A stretch of 64,000 nt of DNA, taken from Elymus sibiricus (taxonomy: Eukaryota; Streptophyta; Magnoliopsida; Poales; Poaceae). A program made the translations under genes and the position numbers. Below, piece after piece: positions 44,621 through 55,261 of this stretch (position 1 is its first letter; every line of letters starts with the position of its first letter). The stretch lies in contig CM077663.1 in assembly GCA_039707655.1 (NCBI GenBank), positions 436,745,830 to 436,809,829 of the forward strand, read 5' to 3'. The notes beneath the pieces are model-generated. The model was not told the origin of the DNA, searched no databases, and saw nothing but the letters and a program-made list of their open reading frames with translations.

Positions 44621-45400
44621 ATCTCGGCGCGTCAGCTCCGACTAGTAGATAGCTAGGTTAGGGTTTTAATCCTCTCCGGGGCAACGTTCTGGTGGATGGC
44701 AGCCCTTCATCTTCAAGCCAGTTTTTCGAGCTCCAATCCACCTTAAATTCGTCAATTGGTATGGATTAGATGGAGATCCCGCGTAGATACCTTTCACAGC
44801 TGTACAACCGAGAGCCTTCTGCTGGCTCTTCGGGGTAGCGAGGTTAGAGTTTCTTACTGAGCATTCGCGATGGTGAGATTTAGTGTTAGGTTCTTTGAAT
44901 TGATTAAAGCGTTCAACGATGACTATTGCAGCGCCGAAGGGTTGGTCCTTAGGGGCACATGCACGACCTATCATCGATAAGGGCCAGGCCAGCTCCGGTA
45001 TGGGAGCGGCGACAGCGGCCCGTCGGTAGCTCATTCTAACGGCGACAATGGTTGTTTGTTGATTCAGAAACCTCAGTGTAATTTTCGTGGATATGATAAA
45101 AAATCTGCCATCCTCGCAACAACATAATTTGTTGTCGATTTGCCTTGCTAAAAAAATATCTAGCGTTTGATTTGTAGCAAAATCCAAATTTTATTATCTA
45201 TAATATATCTATCTTTTCCCGTAATAATAATAATAGATCTGTACCTTTAAAAATAAAAAATAAAAACGATAGCCATTTTTTGGTTTTCCTATCAAAACAA
45301 TTCAGACTGAACCAACATGAGAGGTGTGACTGAATTTAATATGGGTGCCCTATCGTTTTGTGTGGCAACATCCGTTGCATGGAGTACCTCTTCTTGCTCT
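44621..45400. other. Unclassified sequence between transposons
   Basis: A 173-codon minus-strand frame (45187-44666) has no recognisable motif, and composition gives no support for a gene. An AT-rich stretch follows at 45185-45290. This may be the 5' flank of the Harbinger transposase remnant. Confidence 0.4.
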
Positions 45401-45419
45401 CGACTCCTCCTGCGAGAAG

Positions 45420-45818
45420 AAGAGGCACCATGGATCGATGGTCGGCCGACTCTACATTCCACGCAACCGCACACTCGGTCACAAGTTGCTCATGGAAGAC
45501 TACTTTGCCGAGGTATTGACCTATCCGGCTCACCTATTCCGTAGGCGTTATCAAATGCGCAGGCTTCTTTTTGTTCACATTGTGAAAGCTTGCGAACAAA
45601 ATTGTTGGTTCTTCAGTCGCCGGAGAAATGCCGATGGTTTAATAGGATTTAGTGCATACCAAAATATATCGATGACAATGCGAGTGATAGCATATGGCAT
45701 TCCAGCCGATTACACCGATGAGCATCTTCCCATTGGAGAAGATAACATGCTCAAATGCGTGCGGGTGTGTGCAAAAACAATGATCCGGGTATTTGGTCCC
45801 AAGTACCTTCGAGCTCCA
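45420..45818 (+). pseudogene. PIF/Harbinger transposase, N-terminal fragment
   Basis: Reads RLYIPRNRTLGHKLLMEDYF, then LFRRRYQMRRLLFVHIVKAC, AYQNISMTMRVIAYGIPADY and TDEHLPIGEDNMLK, ending FGPKYLRAP. This is the conserved N-terminal region of plant Harbinger (DDE_Tnp_4 family) transposases, which act with a Myb-like partner on TTA-flanked elements. The catalytic DDE part is absent because the frame is cut at 45818 by a probable LTR. The open frame runs on into a poly-G tract with no homology. An upstream start cannot be fixed. Confidence 0.7.
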
Positions 45819-46909
45819 TGTACCCCGATGGCAACAGCGGCTGCGCAGCGTTGCGGGGGGGGGGGGGGGGGGGGACGAGAGCAAGGGCAGGGGCACCGGG
45901 GACAAGCTTGGGATCATGCGTTGCTCTGGGCATGCTAGGACAAGGAGGGAGGGTAGGGGACCGGTTGTGGGCGGCGGGTGATGACGAGCGGCGCCACTAT
46001 GCATGCCAGAGCGCACAACCGGCCAAAACCGTGGTCACCACGGCTTCTAGAAGCTAGGTTGGCTTTGCCAGTTTCACTTTGTCTAGGGGTTAGTCCTAAG
46101 TAGTTTAGTGTGTGTAGATGTAGGGGTTTGGGGAGCTTTAATTTCGAGTGTAGCATCTAGTGTTCATTTCGGCCAGAAAGTGTTTGTTATCTACCACGCA
46201 AATTTTGATGCGAAATGGATGAGTGTAGCTAGTACTTCCTGTGTAGCCTCAAAGTTTGCCCAGAAACTTTGAGAACATTCTGTGCTCAAATTTTGTGATG
46301 GAAATGGATGAAATTTGGGTGGAAGTGTTTTTTTTGTCACGTTTAATGATCATGAAACTTTGAGATCAAATGGGTGGATGAAAAATGTACTTCCTTCACA
46401 AGGTGGTCAGGTGGATGCAAAGATTGGAAAATTGTGGAGGGAGTTGTGGTGGTTAGGCAAGGCTCAAAATTTGTGGGTAGCCATTATATGAGTGTATGAT
46501 GATGTGTGCAAAATTTCAGCCTCATTGGATGGATTCTCCATGCACTTGGTTCACAACCTGACAGATCTGGCAGAAACCCTGGATGATTTGTTGTGGTTAA
46601 ATTTTGCTTAAGTGTGGTGTGTGAAGATGGCAATGGTGAAGATAGGGGGTAGGATGATCCCTCCAATTAATTTGGTGAATTATAGTGCAAGGGAAAAGGG
46701 TGGTCTAATGTAACTGGGTCCTAGGGTTTAACTAAAAAAGAAATGACAATTAGGGTTTTAGGGGCAAAACCCTAATCTCAAGTAACTAGGCAAGACACTA
46801 ACTATCAAATAAACACAATAGTGCAAATAAAATCGAAGAGCGCCAAAAGAAAAGATAGAAGGAAAATTTAAAAATTATTTTGCCAAGACTGGAAATCCAG
46901 GGTATTACA
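45819..46909 (-). repeat. Putative LTR (about 1.1 kb)
   Basis: Plus-strand ends are TGTACCCC and GGGTATTACA, so the minus strand starts TGTAATACCC. It begins exactly where Harbinger homology stops. A purine run AGGAAAAG lies just outside the right end on the minus strand, like a polypurine tract. No second LTR and no matching target duplication were found, so this stays tentative. Confidence 0.4.
45855..45874. repeat. Homopolymer of 20 G
   Basis: Uninterrupted G run inside the putative LTR; its length is uncertain in any assembly. Confidence 0.9.
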
Positions 46910-47260
46910 CTTTTCCTGGTGCCGCCGGCTCTCAACGCAGTAGGCGGTGTGGATCTGGTGCCTCGGGTGTCATCCTCTTCGTCAACGACGCTGACCCATC
47001 GCCCCTGCTGGTCCCCTCGTTGTCCCAATCCCCCATCGAAGGCCAGCCCAAGCCGTCTGAGACCGAGGACGCACTCGGGGCCGTGTTGCAGTTTTCAAAG
47101 CTCGAAGTGGCGTTCACAACCAGCGATGAGGAGGAGTAGCAGAAGCTTCCGATCGTCGCTCGTCAATTGGACCCCTACGCCTACGTCACCTCGGCGAGGA
47201 GGTGGAGTAAGAGGACGACAAACTACTGTAGGTAGTAATAGCTTCGACATTGCATATTTA
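46910..47260. other. GC-rich fragment next to the putative LTR
   Basis: Overlapping frames on both strands. One plus frame reads GVILFVNDADPSPLLVPSLS and ends FTTSDEEE, another is Ser/Arg-rich. None is recognisable. It may be internal sequence of the element whose LTR ends at 46909. Confidence 0.35.
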
Positions 47261-47275
47261 AAAAATGTTGGTTAT

Positions 47276-47570
47276 TGTCGCTTAAGCAGACTAAGGTATA
47301 GCGTATTGGTGGAAAGGGGTTGATGCCTTCCCACCCACCCAGGTTTAGAGCATGATACTTGTATGCACTAATTATACTGTGTGGGGTCTCCCTTATAGTC
47401 TTTCTGTCAAAAATAATGTCGCTTAAGCAGAGTAAGGCATAGCATAGTGGTGGAAAGGGGCTGATGCCTTCCCACCCACCCTGGTTTAAGACCTGGTACT
47501 TATAATTTGTGTTTGTTACACCAATTATACTGTAGGAGCCTCCTTTACAGTCTTTCTGTCAAAACAATAT
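47276..47570. repeat. Imperfect tandem duplication, about 141 bp
   Basis: TGTCGCTTAAGCAGA at 47276 and 47417 starts two copies sharing GATGCCTTCCCACCCACCC and TATAGTCTTTCTGTCAAAA-type ends. The second copy carries a small extra segment. Confidence 0.75.
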
Positions 47571-49489
47571 CACTTAACAACATTTCAAGTAGCAAAATAT
47601 ATGTAATGTGATGAATTTTTGCCACTAATATAGTTGCTAATTAAGTTATCAAATTGATACACGTGTTTGGTAGATTAAATGTTGATTAAATTGCCCCTAT
47701 GAATTTGAAGCTAATAAGAAAATACAAATAAAAAGAAAGTTATGAAGACAATCCTTTGGTGATTCTGTGTTTGCACACAGGTTCAACAGTCTCCAAATCA
47801 TTATGGAGCCTTCTCTGTGGCGACTTTGCTAGAGTTGATGATGCTATGTTTTCGCCTTTAGTAGTGATCTTTTCAAAGCAAAATGTATCAATATCAAGGT
47901 GAATGTTATTGAATATTAAATATATCGACAACATCAAGGACTGAATGATATTGAAATATATCCCCTTTTTTTGTGGTGAAAAATATATCCCTTCATAGGA
48001 GCGAGTGTGTATGCGTATGTATGAGCGTTTGCGATTACACCGTGTTAAAAAATTACACGTATATATCGAAATACTAGTATCAATTTTTTTTGCGAGGAAC
48101 TAGAATCAAATTATTTCCCGCATTTTAAAAACCATGTACATGACTACTCACATAGTATTTCGGGAAATGCGGGAAACGAGTTATTTGCATCGAATTCTTA
48201 TCATACCTGTAATTTTAAAATGTACAATCAAAAGAAGAGAAAAACTAGTTTGGATATAGAAAATTCTGATTGACATAACTAGAATTTTTGCTACCAGAGA
48301 TGCCTTGACTGACGCTTGCTGTGGCCTTACGAGGGGCAACCATTTTAATTGTGTTAATGATCTCCGCCCCTCTCTACTGGTACATGCTGACTTGCTGGTA
48401 TGATCCTATTTTCGAAAACAACGGTATCTTTTGACGTGCCAAAATAGGCCCGAAACTGTGAACCCCAAAAAGAAATTCTGGATACCCAAAACACATGATA
48501 TTTATGTCAGTAAATAACTCGTTGATGGTGTTCTCGTCAATTATAACAATACCAAGTTTTCACTACCCACATTCAGTCCATTTTCTTGCTAGAAGCGCCA
48601 CTAATATCTTAAGGATATCTTCTCTTGGTCTCGAGATGGGCAGTGGTTAATTGACTATAAGTGGAGACATTGGATGCATTTTTGTGTGGGCGCACATGCT
48701 ACCACATGGTTAGTGGGTGAAGGTAAAGCTTCTCACATGGTAATGATGGATCTTATTTATCTGCATTTGATTCTCCGAGAATTTATGCTATACCCAAAAT
48801 GATGTTTTGGGTATCTGCATTTGATTCTTCGAGAATATATGAGATGTCCAGTCCTATTGCTTCGACAATATACTCATGAGCTCATGCTTTCCTGAAGGAA
48901 AAAAAGAAAGTGACAACAGAGAATGACTATTACTTCGACCAACTATTGCAGCTTATAAGATATAATAAAATAAACATTCCATTCTGCATGACAAAAGGAT
49001 GACACAATAAATTCAGTGATTTCCATTGGGAAACCTCCAATCTTTTCACCACTGGTGGCCGTACAAACTAACTTGTATATTATCACACAGACTTGATAAA
49101 AACCAAATAAGTACAATACACACAGTAGTGTTTAACCGTGCATAACACACGTGAAACATGTAGTATGGTACAGGGTGAATACACGCAAACCCACTACCAC
49201 GGTAAAGACCATAGCACACTGCTAGGGCAGCTCACTTGCACATACACACACAAATAGGTACGTAGCATAAATCTAAGTCCAGAGAGTACATATAATTAAA
49301 TCAAACATATATACATGCAGAAATGCAAATGTACGAATCAACGCAAGCAGGAGGAATTCATATTCAGTGACGCATGAGGCTGAAAGAAGATGACCAGGCT
49401 CTCCCTCAGATGCATCTTTATTCAAAGATAAATGAATCAGCAAGTACCGAAGCAAGCTTTCAGTTGATGGCGAGTAATTGACGGAGAGC
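47571..49489. other. Intergenic DNA, no gene seen
   Basis: AT-rich without convincing frames. The right part is the 3' flank of the NLR that ends at 49490 and may include its 3' untranslated region. Confidence 0.4.
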
Positions 49490-52400
49490 TCATGGAGTTG
49501 AGGCAGCAATCACAGTTTCAGCTTCTTGGCCTTGATGGTAGGGATTGTGCTTGAAAACTGGATGGTTGGGATGGTCTTTAATTGCTTGCCTCACCGGATT
49601 TGGGTTGCAGTCACCATTGAGCTCGAGCTTCTTCAACCTGGGGAGGTGGATCACTCCAGAAATAGCCTCCATTTTGGCAAAAGTCCACACAATCATCTCA
49701 AGCTTAGGAGCTGCTCCAGCGTCAAAGGTAATGTTGGTGATGTCGCTGCCCTCGATGACCAAAGACTTGAGACCCTTAAATTCCTTTTTCTTGAAATTGA
49801 GCTCTCTTCTGGTGTATGATTTGTGCCGAAGCCTGAGGCAACTCAGAGTTCTAAGATTGCCAATGATGCCTAGAGCATCTTCCTCCAGGTCAGTCTCACT
49901 CAGTGTTATCTTGACAAGTTGATTGAGCTCTGCAATCCAGAGGGGAAGCCCACTTGTGATTCCACTGATGTTTAGGTTCTTAAGAAGAAGTTTTGGAGGT
50001 GAGACTAATGCAACCACCTCCTCTGCATCGGTACTCTCACTTCTAACTGGATGGTTGATCCGGATTGACAAAGAGCGGAGGCAATCATACAATTTTTCAA
50101 TCTGTTGAAAAAGAAGACCCAAGCCACCATTCTTAGCATGGAGGATCACACCCAGTTTCCTCAGCTGTAGCAGCTGTCCAACATCAGTTAAATCATCAAC
50201 ATTATCAGAAACTTCAACATGGGACATTATCTCCAAGTTTTTCATTCTTCGGATGCCACTGGGAAGGCAGACTGAGCTGTTGCTTGATGAGTCAGCCTGG
50301 CCAGCAAGCAGATACTTTAGCATTGGAAGCATGAAAGACTTTGTGGCTAATGCCCTTAACGCTGTTTGCCGGATGTCCAATGTCTCTACTCTCTAAGCAT
50401 TGCAGCTTCTCGAATTGCTTTGGTATTTCAGTAACATCTGTGTTCCTGAGGCTTAAGTATTTGAGTAGTAGTATCTTGCAAATATTCTTCAAATGCTTCT
50501 TCTTCAAGCCCTTGCAGCCTTCTAGATCCAATACTTTCAATAGTTGCCACTGAGATGACTTGGCCAAGTATGGAAGATATGCTGCAATACAATTCCCGTC
50601 ACCGTCAATTTCCACAAGATGACTGGAGTCAGTTGCTCGCAGTCCTATTCTACTGTGTATGGAAAGGTGGTGAGCCAAATGAGGTGGTAGGTTTGTGTCC
50701 ACAAAGCTCACATCTGCAGCAATTCCGGTGATGAACTCGCGAACTTCATCGTGTACTCTGATGCTCTTGATGTTGCATGCAGTACTGATTTCCCAAGGAA
50801 GAACGAACCCTCGAGTGACGAGCGCATTGAAACAGCGCTCGGCTTCATCTGTTGCGCTTGCCTGATGCATGCTTCTATCCATTGCATTTCCAAGGTTAGC
50901 AGTTATGAGGCCCTCAGCAATCCATCTTCTAGCCAAGCTTGTTCTCCTGATGATGTGGTATTTGGGGAAGATAGAAAGATACATCAAGCAGCTCCAATAC
51001 TTGCTAGGCAACTCTTTGTAGCAAAACATTAGCATTTGCTTAGCAATGCTTTTGTTCAGCCTTTCACACTCTGATAAGTTTTCGTTAATTTTCACCAGCT
51101 CATCTTCTGTCTTGTTGGGATTAACATAGAGGAGATGTAAGACCATCTTCATTGCAAAAGCATCAGGGTGACAGTGGTGTAAAATGGATTCTATAACTTC
51201 CATAGAGCAGTATTCTGATGCACCAATAAGCTCCTCGGCTTTATTGCGGAAAGCGGCATATAGGCTTTGAGCTTCGAAGATTTTGCGAGGAGAAGATGAC
51301 TTGGCCACTTCACGAGACGATGTGGTCATGATTATAGCGCTACCAGGAGGACAATCATCGTCAACATGTAATAGAGCAGAGCTTATGTCATCCCATGCTA
51401 GTCTATACGGGACATCTTCAAGAACAATCAAGAAGCGTTTACCTTTCAGATACCCCTGAAGTTTCTTGGCGAGTTGCGTGGCCTCGTGCTCCTCGTCACC
51501 CTGTGATTTTTCTGTACTCAGTTCCTCCGCTTCCGTTGTCCTCAGCGTGTCTTCTTGTTCAGCTGGAAGGGGCGCAACTTGTTCTAGTATTTCCTGGAAT
51601 AAAAGCCCAAGAGGTTTCATTCTCCCATAGTTATCTGTGACGACACTGCTCCGGGCCTTGCAACCAAACGAGCTCACCATGGAGGGATGTTGGTACACTC
51701 CCCGTGCAATACAAGCCGCTAACGCTGATTCCCTTTTAACATCATCCCAAGAACGTAGACTGTACGATTCACTTCCACTTCCACTGTCATCGTTGCTATC
51801 GTGCAACACTATTTCTTCTCTTTCTTCGGGATCCAAAGGTGTGTTTGATTCATATTCTCTTTCATCACCATCCTCTTCGTCAAGATCTCGTCTGTAGTCC
51901 TTCCATAGAACAGAGAAGACCCTCGGCCGTCCTTCAGCAGCAGCAGGTGCATCCTCTGACAGCCACTCGATCAGTCGATCGATGCCATTGTTTACGCGAG
52001 TCTGGTCATCATCATCTAGTAGTCCACCGTCTGCTTCAAGTAGACTGCATCGCCCAACATCTTTCTTCCCCCCTGGTTCTCGTGAAGCCTGGACATCGAT
52101 GAATATGGCGCTCTCCTGGTCAGCAGCCGATGGCACGGTGACGCCATACCTTAGCCGCCTATCACCCACGTCGCGTGCACGGACCTTGAGCTCGCGGATG
52201 CGCGTCGCGATCCGGTGCCTAGCTGGGATGGTCCGTAGCAGCCTGAGGATCCGCTGCAGGTAGCCCAGGAGGCCCTTGCTCGCGCGGGGGTCGGCAACCC
52301 CGGATCCGATGGACTGGACGTGGAGCTTGACGTAGGCCTCGCAGTACCGAGCGAGGCCGGCGACCTGCTTCATCCACGTCCGGACATGGTGAGCGCGGTG

Positions 52401-52556
52401 CTGGGCCTCGGTGAGGTGCAGGAGCAGGCTGTTCATGCTCTCCATCTCCTCTTTGATAAACTCCACATCGCCGCGGACGCCGCCCAGAAGCTGCGCCTCG
52501 TCGATGAGGAGGGTGGTCAGGCGGCCCACGAGCGAGTTGACGGCACCCTGGGCCAT
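49490..52556 (-). pseudogene. CC-NB-LRR (NLR) gene, nearly full length, one 7-bp frameshift
   Basis: NLRs sense pathogen effectors and trigger immunity. ATG at 52556 (MAQGAVNSLVG) is preferred over the upstream ATG at 52598 because grass NLRs of this type start so. Rx-type coiled-coil: residues about 1-120 (VRTWMKQVAGLARYCEAYV). NB-ARC about 300-610: kinase-2-like KRFLIVLEDV (about 372), RNBS-B-like GSAIIMTTSS (about 405), RNBS-D-like CLMYLSIFPKYHII (about 524), and VHDEV in place of MHD (about 600). No P-loop GKT is present, and GLPL is replaced by HPDAFAM. LRRs run from about 680 to the end (HPNHPVFKHNPYH). A 7-bp insertion at 50384-50390 shifts the frame at codon 722. Without it the gene would have about 1,019 codons in one exon. 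The missing P-loop suggests it would not bind nucleotide normally. Confidence 0.88.
50384..50390 (-). other. 7-bp insertion causing the NLR frameshift
   Basis: The minus strand reads TTAGAG AGTAGAG ACATTGGAC. Removing AGTAGAG restores EKLQCLETLDIRQTALR, the usual NLR sequence at this point. The insert partly repeats its flank. Confidence 0.85.
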
Positions 52557-52592
52557 CCCGGCCGGCAAGCCTGCCCAATACGTGTGTTGTAT

Positions 52593-52686
52593 GATCAATG
52601 GCTACTCAACTACTCATACACCTTTCGAAAGAGAAAGGTGTATGACTGTATGCAAGGTGAAGAAAGATCAATGGCTACTCAACTAC
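52593..52686 (-). repeat. 21-bp direct repeats around a 12-bp hairpin, upstream of the NLR
   Basis: Direct repeats begin GATCAATGGCTACTCAAC at 52593 and 52666. Between them TCATACACCTTT (52614-52625) and AAAGGTGTATGA (52634-52645) are perfect inverted repeats with loop CGAAAGAG. The nearer repeat lies about 37 bases from the NLR start codon, in the likely leader or promoter. Confidence 0.85.
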
Positions 52687-52774
52687 GGCCATTTTGGCAG
52701 ATGAAGCATGAACGGAAGATGTGGATGGCTTGGAATTAGAAGCAGAATTAACATCCCGTGCAGGAGGGCATCTT

Positions 52775-53052
52775 TACCTTTTCCTTTTTCTTTTGCTTTG
52801 CCTTTGCCTTTGCCTTTTCTTTCTCCTTGAGCAGATCATCTCTACCTTTCTCCCTTTCCTTTTCTTTTGCATTGCCTTTGCCTTTTCTTTCTCGTTTCCT
52901 TTACCTATGCCTTTGTCTTTGCTTTTCCGTTTCCTTTACCTGTGCCAGCCTTTGTGTTTTCGTTTGCTTTTTTCAGTGCTTTGGCTTTGGTTTTGGCTTG
53001 GGCGTTTATATTATCATAGTCTCGGCTTAATTGTGTTCTTTTTTTTTTTATA
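52775..53052. repeat. Pyrimidine-rich imperfect hexamer tract
   Basis: Many variants of CTTTGC and CCTTTT on the plus strand, ending in a T run at 53041-53050. Translations (Phe/Ser-rich) are artefacts of the repeat. Confidence 0.7.
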
Positions 53053-53412
53053 AAGACTCATATCAGTATATGGGTGTGTGTAACAACACAATGGCAAGAG
53101 CCCATCAAGACTTCCACTAGTAGAAAACAGGGCTTTGGTCCAGGCCAGAATATTGCATTAGTCCCGGTCGTGTTACGAACCGGGACTAATGGGTGCATCA
53201 GTCCTGGTTCATGAGGCCAGGGCGCCGGCCAGGCCTCGGCGGGCACCAGTCCCGGTTCGTCTGACCCCTTTAGTCCCGGTTCCAGACACGAACCGGGACT
53301 AAAGGTCCTCGCTCCTGGCGCAGCCCCTTTAGTCACGGTTGGTGGCTGGAACCGGGACTAAAGGACAGTCTTCTGTCCTGGTTCTAGCCACAAACCGGGA
53401 CTAAAGAGATGC

Positions 53413-53423
53413 CTATATATATG
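53413..53423 (+). promoter_or_regulatory. TATA box of the truncated CACTA element
   Basis: CTATATATATG in the same position relative to the subterminal repeats and leader as 41342-41353. Confidence 0.6.
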
Positions 53424-53885
53424 CTTGCCCCTGCCCGCTCACTCCTCTGTTTTTTTGGCCGGCCGGCGTGTGGGAGGTGTGTGCTGCTTTGCTCTCACCT
53501 CCTATGCACACGAGGTGTTCGATGAAATGCCCGAGCCACGCTTAAGCTTTCTCCTCTCCAAGCTCGACCTCCAAGCTCCATTTTCCCCAAGATTTGTCTA
53601 GGTTTGGCGGTCTGTCCCGTCCCGTCCCCGTCCTCACCGTCGTCGATCGCCCGCGCCGATCTCGTCGCCGGCACCACCGTGGTGAGCCTCTTGTTCGTAT
53701 CTTCTTTCTAAAAGAAAAAAAATTTCTTACTTGTATGATTTACATAGATACTTGTATAAATTTCTTACTTTTATTATTGTTTGTTATTATATAGTGCCAT
53801 GGTTTTGGTATCCGCCCCCGTCGGCCCTCGTCCGGTCTATGATTCGGATGTGGTATATTATCTTTTATAACTATTTGTTTCATTT

Positions 53886-54660
53886 AGTGTTGATGCACAG
53901 AGAGAATGCGAAAGTGAAAGGGAGAAGTTAAAGTTCGATCGCATGTTAGAGGATCACAAAAAAGGGTTGTACCCAAACTGCGAAGATGACAACACAAAGC
54001 TCGGTACCACACTGGAATTGCTGCAATGGAAGGCAGACAATGGTGTATCTGACAAGGGATTTGGTTCGCTACTGAAAATAATGAAGAAGAAGCTTCCAAA
54101 GGATAACGAATTGCCCGACAGTACATACGAAGCAAAGAAGGTTCTCTGCCCTCTAGGATTGGAGGTGCAGAAGATACATGCATGCCCCAATGACTGCATC
54201 CTCTACAGTGGTGAGTACGAGGAATTGAACGCATGCCCGGTATGCGGTGCATTGCGGTATAAGATCAGACGAGATGACCCTGGTGATGTTGAGGGCGAGC
54301 GTCCCAGGAAGAGGGTTCCTGCCAAGGTGATTTGGTATGCTCCTATAATACCACAGTTAAAACGTCTGTTCAGAAACAAAGAGCATGCCAAGTTGTTGTG
54401 ATGGCACAAAGAAGACCGTAAGAAAGACGGGAAGTTGAGAGCACCCGCTGACGGGTCGCAGTGGAGAAAAATCGAGAGAAAGTGGGGGGACTTTGCAGGT
54501 GACGCAAGGAACGTATGGTTTGGTTTAAGTGCAGATGTCATTAATCCTTTTGGGGAGCAGAGCAGCAAGCATAGCACATGGCCCGTGACTCTATGTATCT
54601 ATAACCTTCCTCCTTGGTTGTACATGAAGCGGAAGTTCATTATGATGCCAGTGCTCATCC
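53886..54660 (+). pseudogene. TNP2 transposase fragment of the second CACTA element
   Basis: Reads DAQRECESEREKLKFDRMLE, KKVLCPLGLEVQKIHACPND, RRDDPGDVEGERPRKRVPAK, and RLFRNKEHAKLL, then a TGA at 54399-54401 (probably from an Arg CGA), then KLRAPADGSQWRKIER and TLCIYNLPPWLYMKRKFIMM. The first 120 or so residues expected from the other copy are missing; the N-terminal exon was deleted so that the leader joins DAQREC directly. Unlike the copy at 39.8 kb, there is no frameshift before TLCIYNLPPW. Confidence 0.85.
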
Positions 54661-55195
54661 AAACTATGGGAACCCAAATCTTGGAAATATGCTATTCCTA
54701 GACCTCGGCCACTCGAGTACTGGTTAGATATGAGCCAATTATGTATGTTTCTGGAATTAATTTCTGCATCTTGAATTCTACAAGTTTTACGTCTTTCTTG
54801 GGCTGAACGCGTGAACCCCTTGCAGGACTGATGGTCAACATAAACCTATAGTTGCCCTCTTCAAGGGAATCTTCAGTGCGAGGTTTTGTTCTGTTTTCCT
54901 GTTTCGTAAGTTGCGGAGAAAAACAGCCGGTGGAAGGCCCAAAGTCTCGGAAAAACGGATTCCAAGTCGCAGAAGAACCGGAGAAGGCCGTGCTGGAACC
55001 TGCTACTCCGCGGAGAAGAAGCATGTCTGAGTAGTTGTAGGCACACCTGCGTGCAGCCGTGTGCTAGCTAACTAGCGGTTTGTTTTCATTGATTCTGCTT
55101 GTGTGGTGCTTGCTTGAAGGCTTACTTTGTCAGCTATGATATGCTGGCAGTACGTGGAGTTGGCTATAATTCGCTACTGGAGTATTTCACATCTA

Positions 55196-55261
55196 CTCCC
55201 TCCGTTTCCATAATACTTGTCGTGGTTTCAAACCATGACAAGTGTTATGGAACGGAGGGAG
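55196..55261. mobile_element. Minimal Stowaway MITE, 66 bp
   Basis: CTCCCTCCGTTTCCATAA and its complement TTATGGAACGGAGGGAG form an almost loop-free hairpin flanked by TA (55194-55195, 55262-55263). Copy A has no full equivalent at this position. Confidence 0.85.

Larger units (their letters stand above)
53115..54661 (+). mobile_element. Second CACTA element, 3'-truncated
   Basis: Starts with the same 19-bp terminus CACTAGTAGAAAACAGGGC (53115-53133), then TTAGTCCCGGTT-type subterminal repeats to about 53405, a TATA box (CTATATATATG, 53413-53423), a leader and TNP2 coding sequence on the plus strand. The element stops abruptly inside TNP2 at about 54661 and joins an NLR exon. The 3' end is missing. 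Confidence 0.88.

Noticed and set aside
44666..45187. 173-codon minus-strand frame
   Set aside because: No domain, no supporting composition, no homologue in the duplicated blocks.
45936..46060. Continuation of the Harbinger frame past 45818
   Set aside because: Protein similarity ends at YLRAP; the remainder is Gly-rich translation of the G run and LTR-like sequence.
47740..47937. 65-codon minus-strand frame with some gene-like residues
   Set aside because: Too short, AT-rich surroundings, no motif.
52758..53053. Phe-rich plus-strand frames
   Set aside because: Translation of a pyrimidine hexamer tract.
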